Assembly (NCBI GenBank): GCA_964017065.1
Contig: OZ024790.1
Coordinates: forward strand, 10,614,403-10,678,402
Source: Haliclona indistincta
Taxonomy: Eukaryota; Porifera; Demospongiae; Haplosclerida; Chalinidae
Direction: 5' to 3'
Length of the DNA stretch: 64,000 bases
Position 1 is the stretch's first letter. The number at the start of each line of letters is the position of its first letter. The notes under the pieces were generated by a model. That model did not search any database. It was not told the DNA's origin and was given only the letters and a program-made list of their open reading frames with translations. The translations under genes were made by a program, and so were the position numbers. Positions 37,101 through 50,615 of this stretch are shown here, piece by piece.

Positions 37101-37997
37101 TACCGCTTGTACCTCGATAAAAAGCAAGTCCATGAAAGAAAAGACAGTTGGTTATAGTAAGTGACACATCACCATTATCAATCATCACTGCCCTCAAACC
37201 AGCCATTGTGTTATATGAGAGCAACAGATGACTCAATAGTACTCTTACCGAACCAAATCTAGAGTTTGCTTTTAAGGATATACCTCCTCCTCCTATTTTA
37301 CCACTACTACACTTGGTCGTATTGGAGTGTGATAGCTCTAGTGTGTAGCCTGTGTTGCTGTACTGAGTATCATAGACAATGCCTACTCCACCACCATGTT
37401 GCATGTAGTAATGGGGGTCAAAGGGGTCAAAGTTAAACAAGGCTGAATGATAGTAGGAGCAGTTGGTGATTAGAACATTGTCACTGTTATGGACAAATAG
37501 TCCATATCCTGTCATGTGTTGTATTGAATTCTTGAGAAAGAAAATATTCTTGACAGTATCAAAGGACATCACAGCTTTACCCAGTTTTCCACAGTTCACT
37601 ACTGTAAGACCTTCAACAGTGATGTTATGAGAGGTATTAAAGTAGAACCCTCCTCTCCCTCTGGTGCAGTTGATAATGACAGTAGACTGCATCACAGTCT
37701 CCTTAGCTCCTGCTACCGGCCACTGACCTTGTACCTTCAGAGTCAGGTTGGTGACATTACTGACATGTACAAGATCCTCTCTGTGAAAGCTGTGTTTCCT
37801 TCCAAGAAGATGATGGTGGTGTCAGAGGTGAAGTAGTGGTCCGGCTGGGAGATGTAGTAGGAGAGGTTGTGGCATATCTGGTGTGGAGGACATGACTGCT
37901 CGGCATCATCAGCTGTGACATAGTAGACATCAGTGGTTGTAAAAGCAGTGAGAGGTACAGCCAACAACAGCAGCAACACTAGTAGTGCAGCAGCCAT
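34158..37997 (-). CDS. beta-helix / multi-span receptor-like gene, copy B, two small indels
   Basis: Minus-strand paralogue of gene C, single exon. A signal peptide (MAAALLVLLLLLAVPLTAFT), repeat-rich ectodomain with many N-glycosylation sequons and short beta-strand repeats (pectate-lyase-like beta helix), the Cys-rich linker (GILCGQCQSHLSIMLGSNHC), then about eight to nine membrane spans and a tail with dibasic and acidic stretches. The frame is lost twice: near 37775 in AGAGAG (a two-base difference) and near 36507-36511 in a run of five T (one base). The two shifts restore the original frame, and everything else is open, so either the assembly has indel errors or the gene was recently broken. 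Identity to A and C is moderate, so this is an older paralogue. Confidence 0.75.
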
Positions 37998-38084
37998 CAG
38001 CTGGTTAGTAGTCCTGTGCTATAGAGTGTGGAACGCAAGTTGTCAATTGGGTCACAGTGAACACTGAGAAAGCTTTCGCTTTTA

Positions 38085-38760
38085 TAATGCTGGATTGCTC
38101 TGTGATGCAAGTTACGTTGTAGCTTGTTTAAATGCACCATCTGTTGTTGACTGTACAGTATCAGTATAGCTACAACTTACCATGTTTTTCACACACAGGG
38201 GATGCAGTACATGTTAATGGATTTTGGTAGAACCACTCTAATTGAGACCCACACAGAGTTTCTAGTTAGATCTTGTAGCTATTATGCATGGTGGATGCAT
38301 TAGTGACTAATGCACAAACTTGTCCTGCTCTGTTTTCCGAGAACTAGAAGCTACATAAAAATTCATGATACAAAGTGAATTGAATAATGTGTGTACCACA
38401 AGAATTGCTCCACCATGTTTCTCAGCAGTGTTGTTGTACAGCAGCATGCAATTCGCCACTGACTGCTAGCTAGCTAGCAGTATTAGCTAGCTAGCTGGAT
38501 TAGCTAGCTATAGCTGGATTAGCTAGCTAGCTACCTGGATTGCTCTCCCAAATGATGTGATGCAAGTTTAAGTTGTAGCTAGTTTAAATGCACCATCTGT
38601 TGTTGACTGTACAATAATCAGAATAGCTATAAGTGCAGTACATATTAATGGATTTTGGTTTATAGTAGAACCACTCTGGTCTGGACACACTAATTGAGAC
38701 CCACACAGAGTGTCTTGTAGCTATGCTTTAGTGACTAATGCACAAAACATCTGTTTTGGA
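38085..38760. repeat. duplicated upstream segment with beta-helix relic
   Basis: Two related blocks (38100-38335 and 38550-38760) share AAATGCACCATCTGTTGTTG and TTAATGGATTTTGG...ACCCACACAGAGT. Between them, 38322-38460 is a minus-strand relic of a beta-helix gene (compare 36270-36430, with AAGAATTGCTCC.CCATGTTT). A GCTAGCTA-rich low-complexity stretch is at 38460-38540. Confidence 0.65.
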
Positions 38761-38917
38761 TCAAATTATTGTAACGATAACTTTCATGATGTTTGAATGT
38801 GCACATGTTCACGAGTGTTTATAACTGAGAGTATTGAATGCTCAATAGCGCAATGTAACCGGCATTCTCCACAAACTACGTCATAGATGATCGATGAATT
38901 ACATTACTGTTATTCTG

Positions 38918-41900
38918 ATGTCGCCATTTCTTGGTTTTCTTGCAGTTCTTGGTGCTGTCCAAGGTTGGTATGATAGTACAATGACACTGTTATGTGAGCT
39001 AAAGAATATGTTTTAAATAGGCGCTATTAGAATGGAACAAATTGAGGAAGGAACGGGAATTCCTTGGACTATTGAGGGTGTGGCTACATACGAACATGGT
39101 AATGGAATGGTCAGACACTTCTTGTTCAGATGCACATCAACAATCAATGATGGTAATGGACTAATCTGGTCAAGAAAGACTGGAGGAGCTTTGACTAAGA
39201 CAAAGACAATAACTACAGGTAGTATTGATCTTGACTTTGGTAGCAAACCAAGTGCATCTGATGCTGGAGTATATGTGTGTCGAGATAGCAATTCAAATGA
39301 TATTGCAGAACTGAATATTAGTGATAGTAAGAAAATGTCTCTACCCTATAGTGGCCCAGAGAGTCATCGCCGTACTTTTGCCGTCGATAGCTACTTTGAC
39401 ATCGCCTATAGCAAGTTTAGCACCGCCGATAGCAAGTTTGGCTTGACACACCACCGATAGCAAGTTTGGCTTGACACACCACCGATAGCAACTTTGGCTT
39501 GACACCGCCGATAGCAAGTTTAACTTGACACACCGCCGATAGCAAGTTTAACTTAACACACCGCCGATAGCAAGTTTAACTTGACACACCGCCGATAGCA
39601 AGTTCGATTATTATAGCACCACTATTGTGTAAATTAATATTCATAACCAGACACCACACCCAATTGAATATTCTATGTAACGCGCACTAGTGAGTCGCAG
39701 TCACCGTTATTAAAGCGTTGACTTGTCGTTCCATATAGGCGGCCATCATGGATGCGGAGCGGATTCTCCGAAAGCTTGATGAAGTCAAAGATTGCATAAG
39801 CAGCGAGCCAAGAAGGACAGCTGCTAAAAGCATTGGTTAGTTAATTTATGTTCATGGTCACAATAGTGCATCCAATAAATAAAGTCCGCACTACAGCTGA
39901 GTATAGACAACTTATTGGTAAAGGATTGTCAATCCAACGAGAGAAGAAGAGTGTTTTAGGAGGAGGAGGAGGAGGAGGAAAGAGCAAGTCTGGTAAAAAT
40001 GTGATGGTAAGCAAGCAAACACGGTACTAATAGGCTCGTTCCCAGCCCATAGCTCCAATAGAGGGCCTTGATATACACTGTCTGCATGTGCATGTTCCAT
40101 GCATGTCTGTCTGCTGTAGATATTTTCAACAACACTAATTAATTTTGTGCAAAAAAGTCTTTAAATCGAGTGTAGCTTCACACTGAATCTGGAACAACAC
40201 AAGGTATTCTGTCACTGAGAAGCACCCTGCAACTGTTGATCATACCCACACAGTTTTTATACTGCCCACGCATTTGCATGATTTTATGTGCATGCATGTG
40301 TTTACCAGGCACTAGTCTAGCTGTTTTTGCAGAGGGACAAAGCTAATTACTAATAATAGCTTGCATAGTATTATGTGCATGAATGCGTATGCCAATGCAT
40401 ATGTACATGCGCTTTATGTACATAAACTATTTCATAATAATGTGTGATCCTGCTAAAAGATGTTCTGCATACTAGCAGCATAGCGGTGTGGTTGTTTAGT
40501 TTTCATCTTGTTCATATGATTATTTTGCTTATGATGCTGTCTATATAAAGGGTTCATTCATGCATTTAGATCCCATATCTATGCAGTTCATAATAATTAT
40601 AATTATAACTTACTGTATTATTGTAATCATCATGCATTATTAATAGTATTAGTATGAGAATATTTACATCAGCTTGCAGCATTATGCCTGTTGCTATAAA
40701 ATCAACAGCTGAATCTGATTACCTTTAATGCATTGAGCCTTGCTAGCTGTTTTTTAATCAACCAAAGTGCCAGAAAAAATCTAGATGTACATGAATGTAA
40801 GGGTCCTATGATGTGCTGTATTTTTAAAAAATCTTACTAGGTTAGTGTGTGCAAAATGGAGCAAAGCAAAGGAAAAGGAAGATTCCGAAAAGCAGGAGGT
40901 TATGTCGAAGTAAGAGTTAGGTCATCATCAACCTATGAAGAGTTATCCGAGGCTGCTGCCAATGCGCTGGATGTGTGCTTGTACCAGGATGATGGGGAAG
41001 AAGAAGAAGAAGAGGATGATGATTTTGAGCAGGCAGCTGGTAACAAGCAACTGGCTCTCTTCCGATGCGATGGCACGAAAGTGCTAAACGCATTTGTTGA
41101 CGGAGACAACTGGACGATCCACAGATACATGTCAACATTCCCTTCTTACCTTCGAACGGGATCAACTGTTAAGATGGGCGTGGGCGTAGTGTACTCGGTA
41201 AAGACATTTTTTAATAATAATGAACATTAATATTTTCTTATGGTAATGCATGCAGCATCAGCCATCGGTTAGTACAACTGTTAGTCAGCCAGCCATACAA
41301 CAGTGTCCCTCTACTTCCAAAGCACCAGCAGCAGGTATTATCTTGTGATTGATAACGCAAAGGTTGCAGGATTTCTTTTTTTATAATTATGCAGGTGAAA
41401 CAGTGGATGGTAGGTTGACAACGCAGGCTATATAGTTGCTATATACAGTATCACAATTGTTATAGTGACATACTCGGCTTTGATTGGAGGAGTTGGTGTT
41501 GACACCAGTAAAAAAGAGACGAGAGAGGCAGTTTTTAAAGATGTTCGAGCCATCTTCAGCCATGTTGAGAGGGGCAATAATTTCTACCCAGAAAACCACC
41601 ACTATGTTGTCTCTTCTATTGATAGAGGTATGTATTGCATGCAAGCTACAGCTATTATAATGCCATTACAAATAATCAAGATTTTTTATCACTTTTTCTA
41701 CAGCTATAGTGAGACTTCGACTAAATAATGCTCCACTGAGTCAGTTTCTTTATCAGGCTGTTGGCTCTAGTTTCACTATTACTTGCCAGGGATCAGGCAA
41801 TTTCGACTGGACTGGACCTGATGGAATTAACATCAGTTCCTCCTCTTCAAGCTCTGTCTATCAGTCAGCAGTCAATTCGAGTCAGTTTCTCCACTTCTCT

Positions 41901-44580
41901 TCCTTCAGTATAAACTCAAATGGAATCTACACTTGCAGCTCAAGTTTGGGAGCAACCAAATTTATTTTGATTACCAACAGTATGATAATTTTAATACATG
42001 CTTTAATTTTGTGAATGAGTTGCTTTTTTTCAACCGGCAGATAATCCATCAGTCTATGCTTCTGTTACTCGTCTCAGAGTTGAACTAAATACAATTGCTA
42101 CATTACAAGTTTATGTTGGTGGCAGTGATCCAGTACCATCATCTGCTGATATCCAATGGTACAGGAATGGTTCAGCCATCACAACACAAACCAGTCAATA
42201 CTACACACTATCAATTGATCATACTCAGTCTACTATCAATGTAAGCAACAAGAATATTGCTGGAGTGTATGAATGCCGTGTGACAACCACACAAGGCCAA
42301 GCAAGCTCATTTATTAATGTCACTTTCCCAGGTAAACTCTTTAATTGCACATTATTAATTTTACACAAAATAATGATCTGTACATTATAGAGTCACCTGT
42401 AGTGAGAGTAGAGCCTTCCAATAAAACAGTCCTGACTAGTAACAATGCATCATTTGAATGTTTGGTTAATGGTACACTACCGCACACAATTCAATGGTTG
42501 TTTGGATCATCATCTATTCTACCACCTGGTGTTAGTATACTGGGGAGTACCCTGGTAATTAACAGTGCTAACAGAACACATACTGGGAGCTATGTGTGCG
42601 TTGTGAGTGATGGAATTAATGAAGTATCGGCAACAGTTATGCTGCTAGTAAAATGTGAGAATAATGTTAAATGAGTACTATTAATTATTTTTTCCATTAT
42701 TATAGATCCTCCCACTGTTGGAGTAGGTTACTCGACTCATTTAGCAATATCACAGCCTTTGTTAACAATTTCATTTGACATTTTCACAATACCTCCTGCA
42801 ATTATCTGTTCTTCTGATGGCTACCCTACTCCTAGCCTAACTTGGATGTTCAATGGCGGTCCTCTACCTAATGGTGTGATCCAAACTAACATTGAACTCA
42901 GTGATGGGTTAAGTCATGTCCAGTTACAATGGCACAGAGGTCTGAGCTCTAGTGATAATGGAACCTACATGTGTGTGGCACAGAATGAGCTGAGCACCTC
43001 TGCAGCAATTCTGAACATTGTAGTAACAGGTGTGTTTAAATAATTATTCAATGATCAGAATAGAGTGCATGTTTTTGATTATTACAGCAAAGCCCAAGAT
43101 ATCAACCATTTATCCAGTACAAGAGAATATGTTAACAGTCAAGACTACCTCAGTCTTTCCTACTTTTCTCAGCCAGAGGAATGCATCTAATATTACTTTA
43201 ATTTGTATTGGCCATGGGTTACCTAGTCCTAACTTGGAGTGGCAAAAAACCAGTGGAGTCAAGTTGAATACCTCTTTTAGTACTCATTTTGATGGTGTTG
43301 TCTCAGCAGTTTTGGTATTGAATAAACTCTTATCATCAGTAACTGCAGTTCAGTGTGTGGCTCTCAGTAATGAGACAATAATGGACAAGCAGACTGTGTG
43401 GATTGAGGTCGTCACTGACTCTTTAGTACAGCAAACTAGTGTACTCTCTCACACCGCTGAACTATTGACCACAAACTTTGCTGTGAGGCTCTTGCTGAAA
43501 CATCAGTCATACTGTGCTACTAAAAGTGTAAGTGTGTCAGTACGTATGAGACACTGAATTCTTTTGATTAATGCAGGTATCAATACAAACCCTACAACAA
43601 GAATTAAATTCAATTCTCCGCCATGTTGTCATTTCTCGTATCAACCTAATTGCTAGCAACATCATCACTATTGATACCGCATCATGCAGTATAGATGTGA
43701 CAGGAGGTGTTGTGATTAAAGGACACATTGAAAGACGAGATCCCTCTACCAGTGAGCGTGTGTTTAAGTCTCTGGATGAGTGGCGCAGGACTGAGCCTGT
43801 TGTCTTCATAAACAATAGCTGGGCTACACTGGATCAAAACTGTGCTCTACTAGCTCCAGATAATACCAGCCAAGAGTGCATCGAAACAATGCAAACTACA
43901 ACTTTATCATTTCTAAACAGTGCATCGTTCTATGCTTTAGTGGGAATTTCAGCCTGCTTTGTTCTTCTATTCATAATAGTAGTAACAATTTTCTTTCATA
44001 GGCAAAGAGCTCGAATCAAGCATAATGAAACATCAGTTGTTCTTCAGTAAGTTGCCAATCATGTGCATTCAGCAAATTTGTTCCATCTCACTACAGAGAA
44101 AGTGATGCTGAAAATGTGGACCACACCCTCCAACTCACCCTCCAAGAGAGAGAAGAAGTTATTTATGATGAAGTCCTCTCTATAGATCTACATCAGTCAA
44201 ATGAGCCAGTTCATATGAAAACATGTCTAGCCTATGCGTCAAGTCAAGTGACTGTAGGACAGCAGCCACCTAGTGACCAGATTCGCATGCAAGAATATGC
44301 AGCTAATGTTCCAAACCCTGCAGGAGGTAGTGATGATTTCCTCATGAAAACATGCCTAGCTTATGTCCAACACCCAGGAGGCATTGACGATGTCCTCTTG
44401 AAAGAATGCCCAGCTTATACCCCAATTCAGTGCTCAGTTATTGATCAGATTCTGAAAGAGTGTCCTGCTTTTGTTCTGAGTTCAGGCGATGCTCAGACTA
44501 TAACAGCATCCACAGTTGATGATCAAAATACTATTTCTACAGAAGGCAGTGGAGTTGGCTTGAAACAACAGTGTGACTGA
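38918..44580 (+). CDS. Ig-repeat type I receptor with ITIM-like tail, intact
   Basis: Nine exons: 38918-38963 (signal peptide, MSPFLGFLAVLGAVQ), 39021-39326, 41704-41979, 42041-42331, 42391-42654, 42706-43029, 43088-43527, 43577-44046, 44097-44580. All junctions are GT-AG, phases agree, and the sum is 2901 bp, 966 residues without stops. Exons 2-7 each hold one Ig-like domain (for example DAGVYVC, WTGPDG, GVYECRV, GSYVCVV, NGTYMCVA, CIGHGLPSPNLEW). Exon 8 has a possible SEA-like membrane-proximal segment and a membrane span (ALVGISACFVLLFIIVVTIFF). The tail has VIYDEV (44158-44175), which fits the ITIM pattern [IVLS]xYxx[LVI], and repeated C-[LP]-A-Y motifs. The 2.4-kb third intron region (39327-41703) hosts a nested gene. 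The role is unknown; the layout resembles inhibitory immune or allorecognition receptors. Confidence 0.8.
39370..39605. repeat. CGATAGCAAGTTT minisatellite
   Basis: About eight units of roughly 27-28 bp built on CGCCGATAGCAAGTTTAACT plus TGACACAC, within the large intron of the Ig receptor. Confidence 0.9.
39748..41728 (+). CDS. nested gene of unknown function, acidic/glycine-rich
   Basis: Exon chain 39748-39835, 39885-40006, 40841-41197, 41256-41334, 41395-41409 (a 15-bp micro-exon), then 41466 onward. Phases agree throughout. The product starts MDAERILRKLDEVKDC (no signal peptide, so likely intracellular) and has a poly-Gly run. Next comes a segment like a ubiquitin-fold beginning GGYVEVRVRSSSTYEELSEA, with an acidic insert (GEEEEEEDDD) and LALFRCDGTKVLN. 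It continues to ALIGGVGVDTSKKETREAVF. The 3' end is uncertain: either read-through to the stop at 41728, or splicing from 41627 into an exon not identified. The donor at 41628 is also in phase with the Ig exon at 41704, which would make a chimera. Family not recognised. Confidence 0.55.
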
Positions 44581-45754
44581 TTTTTTCCAGATCAACCATA
44601 TAATATCAGTTCTGGAATAATACAGCACAGACATAATAATTGTTATGCTGTTCTGTATTTCCATTTTATAGAAAAATAATCTGCATTTTCATCAAGTTGC
44701 ATACATATACATCTAAACGTATTGGTGTTGTTGATTTTGTCCTACTGTGTACCCTTTCACTGTCCTAGTACACATTGAGTTGTCTAAACATTATTGTAAC
44801 GATAACTTTCATGGTGTTTGAATGTGCACATGTTCATGAGTGTTTATAACTGAGAGCATTGAATGCTCAATAGCGCAATGAACCAGCATTCTCCACGAAC
44901 TAATAGATGATCGATGGTGTTATTCTGATGTCGCCATTTCTTTGTTTTCTTGCAGTTCTTGGTGCTGTCCAAGGTTGGTATGATAGAGCAATGACACTGC
45001 TATGAGAGATTTAAAAACTATGTTCTAAATAGGCGCTATTAGAATGGAACAAATTGAGGTAGTCTCACAAGGAACGGGAGCACCTTGGTCTATTGAGGGT
45101 GTGGCTACATACGAACATGGTAATGGACAAGTCAGACATTTCTTGTTCAGATGTACATCAACAATCAATGACGGTAACCTGGTCAAGAAAGACTGGAGGA
45201 GCTTTGACTAATGCACAGACTATAGCTACAGGTGGTATTGATCTTGACTTTGGTAGCAATCCAGGTGCATCTGATGCTGGAGTATATGTGTGTCAAGATA
45301 GCAATTCAAATGATATTGCTGAACTGAATATCACTAATAGTAAAAAAATGTCTCTACCCAGACATTGACGCTCATTTCTGTAACTCCCATTAGAAAACCC
45401 AGCAGCTTGCCCAGCACATTCAGGTGTATTACATGCTGTGATAGGAGAGACAGTAGCCATTGAATTTTATGCATCTGGTATTCCTCAACCACAAGCAGGC
45501 AACTACACTTGGCGGCACAATAATGTATTGATCACCAATGGAACCATTGGAACGTTTGAAAAGGACAAGCGACGTATAGTGATCTTCAATTCTCAAGTAT
45601 CTGATAGTGGAGAGTATAGATTTAGAGTGTTGTTAAAGTTTGGTTCATTCCTGCAACTAGGAGCACTAGCTACAACCCAACTAGTAGTGGGAGGTAAGTG
45701 TTGATTCCACACATACATGATGCATGCAAATTATTGTTCGATCTTTTGTATAAA

Positions 45755-47933
<2,179 letters not shown>

Positions 47934-49252
47934 GCACCACCTCAAATAATGCAAGAGCTCTCTGCTGTAACCATGGCAACTGAGTGGTCCGGTATCACTC
48001 TTACTTGTACTGTCAACAGTACCTTCCCTCTAGATATAGAATGGGGAAGAGTGGGTGGAGTCCTACCAATAAGCCAGCAGTCGTACACAAATAATGTTTG
48101 TCGTTCAATTAATAAGAGTGTGATATGCTTCATTTTATACAGGGTGTAGCTACCCTCATCATTCCTCAAGTTCGATATGCTGATTCTGGAGAATACTACT
48201 TTAATGCCTCCTACACCAGCGAGCCTACGGGCATCTTATACTATGCTACCACAAATACACAGCTGAATGTTATTCGTCAGTTAAAATTAATTTAGAATAA
48301 TTATACTCAAGACCTTGATATCACTTTTTCTACAGCTATAGTGAGACTTCGACTAAATAATGCTCCATTGAGTCAGTTTTTTTATCAGGCTGTTGGCTCT
48401 AGCTTTACTACCACCTGTCAAGGATCTGGCGATCTCTGGTGGACTGGACCTGATGGAAATAACATAAGCTCCCCAGGATCAGTCCTATTTACTTCCTTCA
48501 GTGCAAACTCTAATGGTGTCTACAATTGCAGCTCCAGTTTGGGGGCAACTGAATCCATCATGATTACTAATAGTATGATAATTATATTACAATATTACCT
48601 GATTGCTTACTTTGTTAACAGATAATCCTACACTGGATCAAAACTGTGCTCTACTAGCTCCTGATAATACCAGACAAGAGTGCATCGAAACAATGTAAAC
48701 CACAACTTTATCATTTCTAAACAGTGCATCATTCTATGCTTTAGTGGGATTTTCAGCCTGCTTTGTTCTTGTATTCGTATTCGCTACTATTTTAGTAACA
48801 ATTTTCTTTCGTAGACAAGGAGCTTGAATCAAACATAATGAAACATCAGTTCTTCCTCAGTACATTGTAAGTTCCAGACCACGTGTATTCACCAAATTTT
48901 GTTTTCATTTTATTACAGAGAAAGTGACACTGCTAACTATCCTGTCAGAGCACTGGAGGAGTGTGTAACTCAGAATGTAGACCACGCTCTCTATCTTTGT
49001 GAAAAGAGAGAAGTCGTTTATGATGAAGTCTTTTCTATGGATCAACAGCAGTCAAGTGATCTAATCCACATGAAAGCATCTATAGCCTATGCCTCAAGTC
49101 AAGTGACTGCAGGACAGCAGCCAGCTAGTGACCATATCCACTTGCAAGAGTGTCCAGCTTATGCACCAAGCCGGCAGTGTCCAGTTATTGATCAGATTCC
49201 CATGGAAGAATGCCCTGCCTATGCTTTGAGTCCATTCAATGACCAGACTCCT

Positions 49253-49932
49253 ATGGATGGATGGATGGATGGATGGATGGATGGATGGATGGATGGATGG
49301 ATGGATGGATGGATGGATGGATGGATGGATGGATGGATGGATGGATGGATGGATGGATGGATGGATGGATGGATGGATGGATGGATGGATGGATGGATGG
49401 ATGGATGGATGGATGGATGGATGGATGGATGGATGGATGGATGGATGGATGGATGGATGGATGGATGGATGGATGGATGGATGGATGGATGGATGGATGG
49501 ATGGATGGATGGATGGATGGATGGATGGATGGATGGATGGATGGATGGATGGATGGATGGATGGATGGATGGATGGATGGATGGATGGATGGATGGATGG
49601 ATGGATGGATGGATGGATGGATGGATGGATGGATGGATGGATGGATGGATGGATGGATGGATGGATGGATGGATGGATGGATGGATGGATGGATGGATGG
49701 ATGGATGGATGGATGGATGGATGGATGGATGGATGGATGGATGGATGGATGGATGGATGGATGGATGGATGGATGGATGGATGGATGGATGGATGGATGG
49801 ATGGATGGATGGATGGATGGATGGATGGATGGATGGATGGATGGATGGATGGATGGATGGATGGATGGATGGATGGATGGATGGATGGATGGATGGATGG
49901 ATGGATGGATGGATGGATGGATGGATGGATGA
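49253..49932. repeat. (ATGG)n microsatellite in tail exon
   Basis: About 170 copies of ATGG with almost no interruption. Because the unit is 4 bp, all three forward frames read the same Met-Asp-Gly-Trp repeat without stops. It lies in the last exon of the broken Ig receptor. Confidence 0.99.
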
Positions 49933-49981
49933 TTATTATGAGTGTAACAGCTGGAGTGTAATACGCAATTATTTATTCTAG

Positions 49982-50615
49982 ACATAGCTTTACTCAATCT
50001 CAGATGTCTAAACGGTCACTCCTCCTCCTGGTCTAACCACCTCTCATGAGTGTCCCGGCCCTTCACATTGACATCTCATCACATCTCATCTCGCTGTCAG
50101 ATTCACAAAATAAACAGAAATTAACACCAGCACTAACACAGATTTGTTAACAAACAACTGAGATACAGGTCCCATAGCCAGTTTCAAAAAGGAAGGGAGT
50201 CAGAGTTAGACCAACATGTGTTCATTAATATTCATGAGATTGTAGTATTTGTCCCTTGGTAGTTGGCTATGATGAATCCACTCTAGATGTATTATTTGTC
50301 GATTTTAAAGTCTACTATTGAAATTCTCGAGCTCTAGTTTATTATTGTCAGCATAATGAGTCGAGTGAGGTATCTTGGCTTACAGCATGCATGTTCATTA
50401 TTGCCAATATCGAGCTTATCATAATAATAAATAATAAACACAAATGTTTAACATAACTAAGTACTATAAACATTGCACAAATTGTAAAATAATCTTTGAG
50501 CAAATGATATTAAGTTAACTTTTAGTTTTGATGATGATTCAATAAATGCAGCTTATGACACTAGCTACACTCTAAAGCTGTCTACTGAAGCCTGACTTCT
50601 ACTATCTTCTGAATA
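49982..50615. other. spacer upstream of gene C
   Basis: AT-rich intergenic sequence; no exon seen. The interval just before 50616 should hold the promoter and leader of gene C, but no motif is clear. Confidence 0.5.

Noticed and set aside
49239..49997. MDGW and HPSI repeat proteins as stand-alone genes
   Set aside because: Products of the ATGG tetranucleotide array in both orientations. Only the frame continuing from 48919 relates to a (broken) gene.
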